DNA of 58,022 nt from Desulfovibrio sp. (GTDB taxonomy: Bacteria > Desulfobacterota > Desulfovibrionia > Desulfovibrionales > Desulfovibrionaceae), in NCBI GenBank assembly GCA_031260965.1, contig JAISKK010000016.1:1-58022 (forward strand). Reading direction: 5' to 3'. Of the stretch, positions 29,394 through 41,686 are shown piece by piece. Every line of letters begins with the position of its first letter. The stretch's first letter is position 1. The notes beneath the pieces were generated by a model, which ran no database searches, was not told where the DNA came from, and saw nothing but the letters and a program-made list of their open reading frames with translations. The position numbers and the translations under genes are program-made.

Positions 29394-30791
29394 TCAATCT
29401 CCGGCGTCTTCCGTGCCGCCCTGCGCTTCGCCGCCGTCAAGGGACGCGCCCTGCGCCTCGTCTTTGTCTGCCGCTTTGTCCCCGGCAGAGGGGACGGGAG
29501 GCCGGACCTTGACAACACGGGCCCTGGCGTAAAGCTCCGCCATGGCTTTGTCGGCCAGCAGCATATTGGCGAGACCGGGCAGAAGGTTGTTGCGGATATA
29601 ATATTCGCGGATAGTCTTCAATTCCTGCCCGCTCTGCCGGGCCAGACCGCGCATGTAGGCGTCCAGATCCTGTTCCTCGATCTTGAACTCAAGGTTTTTG
29701 GCCAGGGTCAGCAGCAGAACCTGGGCGCGGGCGCGCCGCTCCGCCTCCGGGCGCATTTGCGCGCGCAGAGCCTCCCAACCCGCCTCCTCTATGACCTCGG
29801 CCTTCTGGCCGTGGCGCTGCATATTATCCTGAAACTCCCGGACCAGAACATTGACCTGATTTTCAACCATAATGTCCGGGACAGGGAACTCCGTCTTTTC
29901 CAGCAGCCTGTCCAGAAAAACCTTCTGGGCGGCTTCCTTGTTAGCTTCTTCCAGATTCTGCAGATATGCCTCGCACAGGCCTTCGCGCATTTTGGCAAGG
30001 CTCTCGAAATTGCCGGACTCGCGGGCGAAGTCGTCGTCCGCGGCGGGCAGAACTTTTTCATGCAGATCTACGAGTTTTATACGCATCTTCACTGTGCGCC
30101 CGGCCAAAGTGGAGTTGATGAACCCGGCGGGAAAAGTCAGGGAGTTTTCTTTTTCCTCCCCAATCTCAAGATCCTTGATCAACTCTTCAAAGTCCGGGAA
30201 ACTCCGGCCCTCCCCGAGGGTGAGCCTGAAATTTTCAGCCGTGAAACCGGCCAGCACGGACCCGTCCTCGTCCAGGGCCGCGAAGTCAATGTGGGCCACG
30301 TCGCCGTCCCGGGGCTTGCGCGCTTCTTTCAGGGAGACCGTCTGCGCCAGACGCCGACGCATATTGAGCAGAACCTCATCCACGGCGGCTTCATCAAGCT
30401 GGGCCTCCGCCTGCTCAAGTTCGACTCCCTCATAGTCCGGGAAAACAAATTCCGGCATGACCTCAAAAACCAGGCTGTAGACGAAATCTTTGCCGCGTTC
30501 TACGAAAGCGCCGTCAAAAGCCAGACGGGAGACGGCCTCAAAAGTCTTGCCGGAGAGAATTTCCTTGAGGTTTTCTTCCACCAGCTTGTCTGTGGCCTGC
30601 TGGACTATCTCCTTGCCGAAACGCTTCTCTATGATACCTGCGGGCACTTTGCCCTTGCGAAAGCCGTTCAGTTTTACGGCGCCGCGATAGGCGGCCGCGG
30701 CTTCGTCAATAGCCGCTCCGGCTTCCGGGGCGGGGACGGTGACGCTGATCTTCTTTTTAACCGGACTTAAATCTTCAATGGCATACTGCAT
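29394..30791 (-). CDS. tig: Trigger factor
   Basis: 465 residues. The N-terminal ribosome-binding domain carries the signature GFRKGKVP (residues 43-50), the middle an FKBP-like peptidyl-prolyl isomerase domain ([17 protein letters not shown]), and the C-terminus the helical substrate cradle followed by an acidic, low-complexity tail. It is the first chaperone to meet nascent chains at the ribosome exit. An AAGGAAG site precedes the ATG. Likely co-transcribed with hslU. Confidence 0.95.
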   Translation of the reverse strand: MQYAIEDLSPVKKKISVTVPAPEAGAAIDEAAAAYRGAVKLNGFRKGKVPAGIIEKRFGKEIVQQATDKLVEENLKEILSGKTFEAVSRLAFDGAFVERGKDFVYSLVFEVMPEFVFPDYEGVELEQAEAQLDEAAVDEVLLNMRRRLAQTVSLKEARKPRDGDVAHIDFAALDEDGSVLAGFTAENFRLTLGEGRSFPDFEELIKDLEIGEEKENSLTFPAGFINSTLAGRTVKMRIKLVDLHEKVLPAADDDFARESGNFESLAKMREGLCEAYLQNLEEANKEAAQKVFLDRLLEKTEFPVPDIMVENQVNVLVREFQDNMQRHGQKAEVIEEAGWEALRAQMRPEAERRARAQVLLLTLAKNLEFKIEEQDLDAYMRGLARQSGQELKTIREYYIRNNLLPGLANMLLADKAMAELYARARVVKVRPPVPSAGDKAADKDEAQGASLDGGEAQGGTEDAGD

Positions 30792-30892
30792 TTCTTGAAG
30801 CTTCCTTAGGGTGGATAATTATGTAATGGGACAACCTACTGCATCCGCAACACAGGGTCAAGAAGGCAAGTCCGGAACGCCTGAACCGCCTG

Positions 30893-30926
30893 TTGACAAA
30901 TGTCCCGACTTCGGTAGAGCTATGAA
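30893..30926 (+). promoter_or_regulatory. Possible promoter of the small lipoprotein gene
   Basis: A perfect -35 TTGACA (30893-30898) lies 72 bases before the lipoprotein ATG. The best -10 candidates are TAGAGC (16-base spacing) or TATGAA (22-base spacing); neither is good. Confidence 0.3.
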
Positions 30927-30964
30927 AGGATTGGAATCCGTTGCAAACCGGAAAAGGAACCGCC

Positions 30965-31354
30965 ATGAAAAAATTTCTCTGCCTGGGCCTGCTGTGCGCC
31001 GCGCTCGCCCTCTGTGCCTGTAAAAGCTCCTATGTAACCATCCAGAATTTCGGCAGCCGTTCTCTGGGTATGGGGCTGACCCTGGAGCAGGCTACGGAAC
31101 TGCTTGTCAGGGCGGGAACCCAGCACGGCTGGCAGATGGTCCGGGTAAACCCGAACCTGATGCAGGCCCTGTACGTCAGCAACAAGGACAACATCCTGGT
31201 GGAGATTCCCTACACCGAGTCCGACTATTCCATCCGCTACAAGGACAGTTCCGATTCCATGCGCGGGGAAGAAGATGGGACCATCCGAACAGATTATAAC
31301 CGCTGGGTGCAGATTCTGCAGCAGGATATAACCGTTGAGGCGGCGCGATTCTAA
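30965..31354 (+). CDS. Small lipoprotein of unknown function
   Basis: 129 residues from ATG 30965, chosen for the AAGGAA site. The N-terminus [19 protein letters not shown] is a lipoprotein signal peptide with the modified cysteine at C19. The mature part contains [22 protein letters not shown], a pattern seen in small envelope proteins, and no enzyme motif. It overlaps the end of the convergent dapL by four bases. Confidence 0.75.
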   Translation: MKKFLCLGLLCAALALCACKSSYVTIQNFGSRSLGMGLTLEQATELLVRAGTQHGWQMVRVNPNLMQALYVSNKDNILVEIPYTESDYSIRYKDSSDSMRGEEDGTIRTDYNRWVQILQQDITVEAARF

Positions 31355-32589
31355 AAACTGAAGCCTTCCAGCCTCTCCACGGCTTCCAGGGTATCTGCGG
31401 CCCGGCCAAAGCCTGTCAGACGAAAACAGCCCTCCCCGCTCGGACCAAAGCCCGCGCCGGGGGTTCCGACTATGCCCGCGCCCTTGAGCAGAGCGTCGAA
31501 AAAGCTCCAGGAATCCGTGCCCTTGGGCAGGCTGATCCAGACATAGGGGGAATTTATCCCCCCGCAGACCTCAAGCCCTTTACGGGCAAAGGCGGAGCGG
31601 ATGCGTCCGGCGTTTTCCATATAAGCCCGGATCAGGCTCGCGCATTCCTTTTTGCCCTCCGGACTGTGCGTGGCCTCTGCCGCGCGCTGCACCACATAGG
31701 GGCAGCCGTTGTATTTGGTGCTCTGGCGGCGCAGCCACAAGCCGTGCAGTCCCACTTTTTTGCTTTTGCCGTTCGCGCTTTGCGCCTTGCAGAACAAGGT
31801 TTTGGGCACAACAACGTAGGCGCAGCGCAAACCGGTGAATCCGGCCCCCTTGGAATAGCTGCGAAACTCGACGGCCACTTCCCGTGCCCCTTCAATTTCA
31901 TAAATGCTGTGCGGAACGTCGTCTTCAGCAACGAAAGCCTCATAGGCGCTGTCGAAAAAGATTACGCTCTCCTGCTCACGCGCGTAATCCACCCACTTTT
32001 TGAGTTCCGTTCTGGTCAGCACGCTCCCGGTCGGGTTATTGGGGTAACACAGATAAATTATATCCGGCCTTTCCTTCGGCAAATCCGGGATGAAGTTATT
32101 TTTCGCCGTGCAGGGCAGATAGATGATCCCGGCGAAACGCCCGTCCTTGCCCACAGGACCGCCCCGCCCGGCCATGACATTGGAATCCGCGTAAACCGGA
32201 TAAACCGGGTCGGTAATCGCTATCTTGCTGTCCAGGCTGAAAAGCTCCTGAAAATTGCCCACATCGCACTTGGCCCCGTCGCTGACGAAGATTTCCTCCG
32301 CGTCCGCCCCCAGTCCCTGGAAAGCATCGGCGATAATGGCGTCGCGCAGAAAAGCGTAGCCCTGCTCCGGGCCGTAGCCGCGAAAGCCGGAATCCGTGCC
32401 CTGCTCGTCCACAGCCCGGTGCATGGCCTTGATCACACTTGACGGCAAGGGGCTGGTGACATCGCCTATGCCCAGACGGATCAGCTTTTGTTGCGGGTTG
32501 GCCTCGGAATAGGCGCGCACGCGTTTGGCGATTTCCGAAAAAAGATAGCTGCCGGGCAGATTGAGATAATTGACATTGATAAAACTCAT
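31351..32589 (-). CDS. dapL: LL-diaminopimelate aminotransferase
   Basis: 412 residues, class I/II PLP aminotransferase. The PLP lysine is in [12 protein letters not shown], and the family traits [17 protein letters not shown] and [11 protein letters not shown] are present. DapL makes LL-diaminopimelate directly from tetrahydrodipicolinate, bypassing DapD/C/E. It supplies peptidoglycan and lysine, and is typical of Desulfovibrio-like bacteria. An AGGAG site precedes the ATG. Last of the dnaX-recR-tatD-dapL run. Confidence 0.95.
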   Translation of the reverse strand: MSFINVNYLNLPGSYLFSEIAKRVRAYSEANPQQKLIRLGIGDVTSPLPSSVIKAMHRAVDEQGTDSGFRGYGPEQGYAFLRDAIIADAFQGLGADAEEIFVSDGAKCDVGNFQELFSLDSKIAITDPVYPVYADSNVMAGRGGPVGKDGRFAGIIYLPCTAKNNFIPDLPKERPDIIYLCYPNNPTGSVLTRTELKKWVDYAREQESVIFFDSAYEAFVAEDDVPHSIYEIEGAREVAVEFRSYSKGAGFTGLRCAYVVVPKTLFCKAQSANGKSKKVGLHGLWLRRQSTKYNGCPYVVQRAAEATHSPEGKKECASLIRAYMENAGRIRSAFARKGLEVCGGINSPYVWISLPKGTDSWSFFDALLKGAGIVGTPGAGFGPSGEGCFRLTGFGRAADTLEAVERLEGFSF

Positions 32590-32630
32590 GTTTTCTCCTC
32601 TATGGGGTCGGCGTCAAAGACGCTTTTAAA

Positions 32631-33449
32631 TTACGCTATCGCAAAAAAACGCCTGGCGTTATCGCCGCAGATTGTCCACAAATCCTGCACGGACATGGAC
32701 CGGGCGGCGGCCATGGCCGCAATGACCCAGGCGGTGTGCGCCGGCTCATTGCGTTTGCCGCGCACAGGCTGCGGGGCCAGATAGGGACAATCCGTCTCCG
32801 TGCACAGGCGGTCAAGCGGCGCGCTTGCCACCGCCGCGCGCAGGGTGCGGTTGGCCGGATAGGTCACGGGACCGGGAATGGACATCTGCCACCCCTTGTC
32901 CAAAATCCGGCGCGCAAAATTCTCATCCCCGCCGAAACAGTGCCAAAGCAAAGGATAATCGACAAAGCCCTCGGATTCAAGAATGTTCAAGGCGTCAGCC
33001 TCGGCCTCCCGGCAATGAATGACCAGGGGCAGGTCCAGAGAACGGGCCAGACGCAGTTGTTTGACAAAAACTTCTTTCTGCAGCGGGGGCGGACAGTCTT
33101 TCCAGTAATAATCCAGACCGATTTCGCCGAGCGCCCGGATGCGGGAATCTTTTTTAACGGCTTCCCGGATGCCGCTTTCCGTATCCGGCCCATAGTTTTG
33201 CGCCTCGGTCGGATGGACGCCCAGGGTAAAATAAACCTCGGGATGGGCGGCAAAGACGGCCCTGCCTTCCGCCCAGGCCAGGGGACTCAGAAAAACCTGG
33301 ATGATCTGCGCGAGTCCGGCGGCAAAAGCCCGCTCCAGAACCGCTTCCAGATCCTCTTTAAAACGCGGTCCGTCCAGATGAGCGTGAACATCCACCCCCG
33401 TGCGGGGCAGGGACGGGTAAGGGGGGGGAGACGCGTGTTTGCCGCTCAC
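32631..33449 (-). CDS. TatD-family metal-dependent hydrolase
   Basis: 272 residues. The metal-binding residues are visible: HAHLD, GEIGLDYYW, VIHCREAE, WHCFGG and TETDCPYLAP. The family are metal-dependent deoxyribonucleases or phosphoesterases implicated in DNA repair and tRNA/D-Tyr-related quality control; the actual role here is unproven. It starts with GTG at 33449 whose bases overlap the recR stop (GTGA), indicating translational coupling. Confidence 0.92.
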   Translation of the reverse strand: MSGKHASPPPYPSLPRTGVDVHAHLDGPRFKEDLEAVLERAFAAGLAQIIQVFLSPLAWAEGRAVFAAHPEVYFTLGVHPTEAQNYGPDTESGIREAVKKDSRIRALGEIGLDYYWKDCPPPLQKEVFVKQLRLARSLDLPLVIHCREAEADALNILESEGFVDYPLLWHCFGGDENFARRILDKGWQMSIPGPVTYPANRTLRAAVASAPLDRLCTETDCPYLAPQPVRGKRNEPAHTAWVIAAMAAARSMSVQDLWTICGDNARRFFAIA

Positions 33450-34054
33450 TTGAGGTCCTGCCGGTATTTAAGGGACTGGCGCAGGGTGTCTTTGTCCACA
33501 AACTTGACTTCGGAGCAGAGGGGAATGCCCTGAGCCAGACGGGACAGGCGTATTTCCGGATTTCTCCGCCCGATGCGCGCCGAAAGGAATACTTCGGTAT
33601 TTTCCGCTTCAACCGTTGTCCCAAGGGCCATAATCACTTCCCGCACTTCCCCGCCTGCCATACGCTGATCCAGACGCTCCAGATTAAGGCGTTCCGTGTC
33701 GGCGTCTCCTCCAACGCCGAGCAGCCCGCCCAGAATCAGATATTGGCCTCTGTAAAAGCCGCTGTCTTCAATACAGAGCAAACTGTCCCAATCCGCCGTG
33801 ACGCAAAGGATATCCCGCGCCCGTCCGGGGTCGGAGCACAAAGCGCAGGGATCATTGTCCGCGATGGCGCCGCAGCTTGAGCAGAGGTGCAGGTGATCGC
33901 GCAAATCAAAGATGGCCGCCCCCAGACGCCGGGTCTCCGCCACCGGCCATTTGAGAAAGGTCATAGCGGCGCGCAAGGCGGATTTCGGTCCCAGACCGGG
34001 CAGACGGGCCAGTTGTTCGACAACGGCGGACAAAGATTCCGGAAGTTTTTGCAC
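33446..34054 (-). CDS. recR: Recombination mediator RecR
   Basis: 202 residues from GTG 34054, preceded by AAGGGCGGA; a TTG at 34099 would overlap dnaX. Order: helix-hairpin-helix (LPGLGPKSALRAAM), a C4 zinc finger (CSSCGAIADNDPCALC) and a Toprim domain (YLILGGLLG...EVIMALGTTVEAE). With RecO it loads RecA at gaps. It begins ten bases after dnaX, the conserved dnaX-recR order, although the small ybaB-type gene often between them is missing. Confidence 0.95.
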   Translation of the reverse strand: MQKLPESLSAVVEQLARLPGLGPKSALRAAMTFLKWPVAETRRLGAAIFDLRDHLHLCSSCGAIADNDPCALCSDPGRARDILCVTADWDSLLCIEDSGFYRGQYLILGGLLGVGGDADTERLNLERLDQRMAGGEVREVIMALGTTVEAENTEVFLSARIGRRNPEIRLSRLAQGIPLCSEVKFVDKDTLRQSLKYRQDLK

Positions 34055-34064
34055 GAATCCGCCC

Positions 34065-35660
34065 TTAGCGTTTCCCGTGGTCCAGATAACTTGCGTCAAA
34101 CTGTCTGACTACTTCCAGCACCAGGGGATGTTGCATGATCTCCGCCTTGGCGGCCTTTTTTTCCGCTTTTTCCGCCGCCTTGTCCTGGGCTGTCCTGTCC
34201 TGGACCGGCGCATAGGCCTTTGCATCGGTCTTCCCCGCGCCCGCTTCTTGCAACAGCGCTTCTCTGGGCCGGTGCGAACCCGCGGGCGCATCCGCAAGCA
34301 AGGGCGCGGGAGACGGGCTATCCGCCACGGCGGTCTGTGCCCTTTCCGGGCGCGCCGCTACGGCAGGTTCTGACGTAGCGCTATCGGAACTTTCGGGTGA
34401 CACGGGAACGGCTTGCGGCGCAGCCCGAGGCGCGACAGGGGGTGTAACAGGGGGGGCAAAGCTCCGGGCGACGCTCCGGGGAGTGGTCCGGGGGGCAAAA
34501 GTCTGGACTGCGGCCTGGGCGGCGGCGTTTTTTTGCCCGAGGGCGGAAAGGTTTTCCAGAGAGAGCAGGCGCGGCAACATGGCCAGGTTGAGCAGCAAAA
34601 GCTCAAGGGCCGGGGCCGGTTCCAGACTGTTCAGCACCCGGCGCTGCCCTTCCAGGGTCATCTGCCAGCAGGCGTGGATATGTTGCAGGGAAAAGCCCTG
34701 ACAGAGATCGAAGCAGGCTTCGGCCTCGGTCCCGGAAAGGTCCATGGTAGAGAGGGCCGCTTTTCCCGACTGGCGCAACATGAACAGGTTGCGCCACATG
34801 GAGGACAGCTCGCGCAGAAAAAATCCCATGTCCAAACCCTGATCCAGCAGTTCCCGGAGCATGACGCTTAAACCCAGACAGTCTCCATCACGGATAGCGG
34901 CGAGCACGGCGTTTTGCATCTGCGCTCCGGCCAGACCGAGGACCCGCCGGGTGGAGGATTCCGTCAGGGCGCCCTCGCCCAGGGCCAGAACTTGATCCAG
35001 CAAAGACATGGAATCGCGCACGCTTCCGGACCCGCGCCGGGCGAGCAGACGCACGGCTTCATCTTCGCCCTCCACCCCTTCGCGCTGCAACACGGTGCGA
35101 ATATGGGCAATCAGATCTTCTTCGGACAGGCTCTTGAAGACATAGTGCTGGCAGCGGCTTATGATGGTAGCCGGAAATTTGTGGGGCTCGGTGGTGGCCA
35201 GGATGAAGGATACGCGCTGCGGCGGTTCTTCCAGGGTTTTCAGGAGGGCGTTGAAGGCGTTTTTGGAGAGCATGTGCGCTTCATCAATGATGAAGATCTT
35301 GTAGCGCCCTTCCATGGGGGCGTAGCCGACCACTTCCTTGAGTTTGCGCACGTCATCAACGCCGGTGTTCGAGGCCCCGTCCATTTCCACTACATCCACG
35401 GCGTTGCCCTGGGTAATGGCCCGGCACTGGTCGCACTGGTTGCAGGGTTCGGCGGCGGGCGCGCTGCGGCAGTTGAGGGCCTTCGCGAAAATCCGGGCCA
35501 GGGTGGTTTTGCCGACCCCCCGTGTGCCGCTGAAGATATAGGCCGGGGCAATCTTATCCTCCAGGGCGGCTCTGGAGAGGATGGATTTTACGATCGTCTG
35601 ACCCGCGACTTCGGCGAAGGACTGAGGACGGTATCGGGCTGTAAGGGCTGCATGGCTCAT
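34065..35660 (-). CDS. dnaX: DNA polymerase III subunit gamma/tau
   Basis: 531 residues from ATG 35660 (MSHAALTARYRPQSF), the conserved N-terminus; the longer frame upstream lacks family similarity. Walker A is FSGTRGVGKTTL, and a zinc module is at CNQCDQC. DEAHMLSKNAFNALLKTLEEPP is the clamp-loader signature. A Pro/Ala/Ser-rich linker follows (about residues 365-490). The clamp-loader ATPase loads the beta clamp. A slippery A AAA AAG heptamer is in frame 20 codons before the stop. Confidence 0.96.
   Translation of the reverse strand: MSHAALTARYRPQSFAEVAGQTIVKSILSRAALEDKIAPAYIFSGTRGVGKTTLARIFAKALNCRSAPAAEPCNQCDQCRAITQGNAVDVVEMDGASNTGVDDVRKLKEVVGYAPMEGRYKIFIIDEAHMLSKNAFNALLKTLEEPPQRVSFILATTEPHKFPATIISRCQHYVFKSLSEEDLIAHIRTVLQREGVEGEDEAVRLLARRGSGSVRDSMSLLDQVLALGEGALTESSTRRVLGLAGAQMQNAVLAAIRDGDCLGLSVMLRELLDQGLDMGFFLRELSSMWRNLFMLRQSGKAALSTMDLSGTEAEACFDLCQGFSLQHIHACWQMTLEGQRRVLNSLEPAPALELLLLNLAMLPRLLSLENLSALGQKNAAAQAAVQTFAPRTTPRSVARSFAPPVTPPVAPRAAPQAVPVSPESSDSATSEPAVAARPERAQTAVADSPSPAPLLADAPAGSHRPREALLQEAGAGKTDAKAYAPVQDRTAQDKAAEKAEKKAAKAEIMQHPLVLEVVRQFDASYLDHGKR
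34142..34162 (-). other. Candidate -1 ribosomal frameshift site in dnaX
   Basis: On the minus strand the codons GAA AAA AAG contain A AAA AAG in the phase used by E. coli dnaX. They are followed at once by a small GC hairpin (CCGC-CAAG-GCGG at 34142-34153). A -1 shift would replace the last 20 residues with an unrelated tail of almost equal length, not shorten the protein as in E. coli. The hairpin is closer to the heptamer than is usual. Confidence 0.3.
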
Positions 35661-35802
35661 ATGGGTCTCGGTAATTTCCAAGGGCATAAGCAAGTTGGGC
35701 GCAAAGGTCAAGAGCGCGACGCAAGGCTGGCCAGACTCCATCCTCGACCCACTTTTCCGACCCATAATCATCGCCTGTTTCTGTCAATTCCGCGATGGAC
35801 AT
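35554..35802 (-). CDS. Possible small protein overlapping the dnaX start
   Basis: The 82-codon frame opens at ATG 35802 with a GAGG upstream and overlaps the first 107 bases of dnaX. The part outside dnaX (MSIAELTETGDDYGSEKWVE, then VWPALRRALDLCAQLAYALG) looks protein-like, with an amphipathic helix. The overlapped tail is Ser/Pro/Arg-rich and looks like a shadow. Not recognised; possibly a decayed or leader gene. Confidence 0.3.
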   Translation of the reverse strand: MSIAELTETGDDYGSEKWVEDGVWPALRRALDLCAQLAYALGNYRDPYEPCSPYSPIPSSVLRRSRGSDDRKIHPLQSRPGG

Positions 35803-35945
35803 GAGTCCGCGCCTCTTTTACAGACGAGATTTCTCGCCTATTAAAATATGGCAGCGCTGGACAAGGGAAATACGATTGAACAACCCTTGTTTTTGTGCTA
35901 TGGCTTATCTTCATACTTGACCTGCAACGGCGACCCCTAAACATC
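35803..35945. other. Divergence point upstream of dnaA (origin-proximal intergenic)
   Basis: Minus-strand genes lead away to the left and plus-strand genes to the right. The stretch is AT-richer than its flanks and contains CGAGA-TT-TCTCG (35822-35833). TATTAAAATATGG could serve as a -10 region in either direction. No exact TTATCCACA DnaA box was found. Confidence 0.4.
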
Positions 35946-37289
35946 GTGTTCAAACAAAATATACGCTTACAGCTTCTTGAGCTTTTCCCGGCGGACCAAA
36001 TGGCCCGCTGGTTTGATCCTCTGGATATTTCTCTTAATCAGGAAGGTGCTGTTGTCCAGGTTCTTTTCCCGCATATTTTCTTCCGCCACTGGTTCATGAG
36101 TCACGCCAAATCCGCCTTTGAAAAAGCTGCCTGCTCCTTGTGCCGCAATGCAAAAATAATATACAGCCTAGGCTTTGAGGGCCTTGGGCGCGACCCTGTG
36201 AGCAATCCCGAAAAAGTGCGGGAGCTTCCCCAGAAAATCCCGGAAAAAAAAGGGACGCAACCCTTGCGCCGGGACAATAAAAATCTGCTCCTTGAGCATT
36301 ACACCTTCGACAATTTCCTCTTTAACAGAAAAAACGATTTCCCTCTGGCCGCCGCCCATGACGCCGTGGAGAAGATAGCCGCCGGAGATTTTCCGCCCTA
36401 TACCCCTTTTGTGGTATACGGTCAGAGCGGTTCCGGAAAATCTCACCTTCTTCGGGCCATGGCCGGAGCTTTGACAAACAAGGGCAAACGAGTTTTTTAC
36501 GGGGATCCGGAAAATTATCGCGAAACCTTAATCCTTGGTCCGGATCGTTATTCCCCGCCCGGAGAAGACGGCATCTTGCTGGACGATGCCCAGAGAAGCG
36601 CTTCCAGCGCTCAAATGCAGAACTTCCTGGCCAGACTTGTCGACGCGTGTCTGACAACGGGCCGCCTTTTGGTCATCGCTTTTGATCTTAACCCTGCCCT
36701 GTGCGGCGATCTCGGACAAAAACTTGTCTCCCGCCTGACCGCCGGGTTGACCGTGGAAATAAAACGCCCGGATTTGGAGATTCGCCTCAATTATGCGGAA
36801 AAGCATAATAAACTTCTTAATCTCGGCCTCAAGTCCGAGCAACTCCTGCAACTGGCAAGGCGCACTCAGGACATTTGCAGCATTGACGGATACCTGGCCC
36901 GACTCACCGCTTACCGCTCCATGGTCGGAAAACAGGGGCAAAACGCCCTTAACTATGACGCATCCTCCATAATGTTCACCAAGGCCGAACGCTCAAAACT
37001 AACTCCCGCCGCCATCGTCAACAATGTGGCCGAACATTTTTCCGTAAGTCCGGAGGATATAATCGGAAAAAAAAGGGACAAAAAAATATCTCTGCCCAGG
37101 CACATCGCAATTTTTCTCTGTCGGGATATGCTCGGTCTCTCCCTGGTTCAAATCGGAAATTTTTTCAGTGAACGAGATCATACCTCAATTCTCTATTCAG
37201 TAAATAAAATGGCTAAGTTACTGGATAGTGACAAAGATATGCACAAAGTTGCCAATGACATCGGAAAATTGTGCCTAAATGCCGATTGA
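35946..37289 (+). CDS. dnaA: Chromosomal replication initiator DnaA (divergent)
   Basis: 447 residues if GTG 35946 (MFKQNIRLQLLELFP) is the start; GTG 35895 would add 17 residues. Neither has a strong ribosome-binding site. Domain I spans residues 1-70, a short linker follows, and the AAA+ domain has Walker A YGQSGSGKS (near 158) and a variant Walker B (GILLDDAQ; the usual form is hhhIDDhQF). The arginine-finger region is LVSRLTAGL. Domain IV carries SERDHTSILYS in place of the consensus GGRDHTTVLHA. It opens the origin and loads helicase. Followed by dnaN, gyrB and gyrA. Confidence 0.9.
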   Translation: MFKQNIRLQLLELFPADQMARWFDPLDISLNQEGAVVQVLFPHIFFRHWFMSHAKSAFEKAACSLCRNAKIIYSLGFEGLGRDPVSNPEKVRELPQKIPEKKGTQPLRRDNKNLLLEHYTFDNFLFNRKNDFPLAAAHDAVEKIAAGDFPPYTPFVVYGQSGSGKSHLLRAMAGALTNKGKRVFYGDPENYRETLILGPDRYSPPGEDGILLDDAQRSASSAQMQNFLARLVDACLTTGRLLVIAFDLNPALCGDLGQKLVSRLTAGLTVEIKRPDLEIRLNYAEKHNKLLNLGLKSEQLLQLARRTQDICSIDGYLARLTAYRSMVGKQGQNALNYDASSIMFTKAERSKLTPAAIVNNVAEHFSVSPEDIIGKKRDKKISLPRHIAIFLCRDMLGLSLVQIGNFFSERDHTSILYSVNKMAKLLDSDKDMHKVANDIGKLCLNAD

Positions 37290-37426
37290 GCTTTGAGATT
37301 TGTTCAAAGTAACAGATTATCTAACAAAACATATTGTGAATTGTAAATAAAAAATCATTAAAAACAGTGTGCTTAAAACATTTATGAACATATGCACGCC
37401 TCTTATTAATTCTAAAAGGAGAATCT
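37290..37426. other. AT-rich dnaA-dnaN spacer, candidate oriC/unwinding region
   Basis: 137 bases dominated by A and T, with runs such as GTAAATAAAAAATCATTAAAAA. It lies between dnaA and dnaN, where many bacterial origins lie. Only imperfect DnaA-box-like sequences are seen (TTATGAACA here; ATATGCACA at 37235-37243 inside dnaA). The AAGGAG site of dnaN is at its end. Confidence 0.4.
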
Positions 37427-41022
<3,596 letters not shown>

Positions 41023-41036
41023 AAAAGGTGGGCGCA

Positions 41037-41669
41037 ATGAGAATGTCAATCCTTTTGCTCGCCTGTCTTTTTGTCTGGCCGGGCACAGCCAGGGCCGCGA
41101 CGCTTGCGGATCGCTCCGGACATTTTACTCTGGAACTGCCGGAGGGCTGGGAAGTTACGGACCAGGATTTCCGGCAGGTCAGGCCGGGGCTTGCCGAGTT
41201 TTTTGACTGTCTGGATGTGAACGCGGCCGAACTGCGTTTTCTGGGCTGGTTGCCCAATCAAAGGGGCGAAGGGAACCAGGCGGTTTCTGCCGCTTTTTGC
41301 GTGACGTACCGTCCGCAGGGTTTGAGCAAGGCCGGGCGGATTGTGCGCGAAAGCTCGGGCAAGCAGAGAGAAGAGGCCAGCGCCCGCTTTATTGACGTCT
41401 TTGTCTCCAAAATTCACGACAATTACGCCAAACGCAAACTGAAGTTGGAAGATCTTTCCGCCGACCTCATAGAAGCGGGAAATGATCTGGTGCTGGTGCT
41501 GGATTCCAGGATAAATTCGCCGGTCGGTCCTTTTATGCGCTCCACGACCGCCGTTCTGCACGGGGACGGGATTGTGGAGATCGCCATGATTTATGCGCCG
41601 GACGCGCCCAAAATAGTGACGGATCAGTTAGACGCCCTCTCCCAGTCTCTCAACTGGCTGAAAAATTAA
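41037..41669 (+). CDS. Secreted protein of unknown function between gyrB and gyrA
   Basis: 210 residues from ATG 41037, chosen for the AAGGTGG site; a GTG at 41028 is less likely. A signal peptide (MRMSILLLACLFVWPGTARA) precedes a mature domain with HFTLELPEGWEV at its start. That opening is common in small periplasmic beta-rich domains of the PsbP/DUF1795-like type. No catalytic motif is visible. It sits 14 bases after gyrB and 17 bases before gyrA, so it should be co-transcribed with both. Confidence 0.75.
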   Translation: MRMSILLLACLFVWPGTARAATLADRSGHFTLELPEGWEVTDQDFRQVRPGLAEFFDCLDVNAAELRFLGWLPNQRGEGNQAVSAAFCVTYRPQGLSKAGRIVRESSGKQREEASARFIDVFVSKIHDNYAKRKLKLEDLSADLIEAGNDLVLVLDSRINSPVGPFMRSTTAVLHGDGIVEIAMIYAPDAPKIVTDQLDALSQSLNWLKN

Positions 41670-41686
41670 AAGGAATAACTTAAAGC

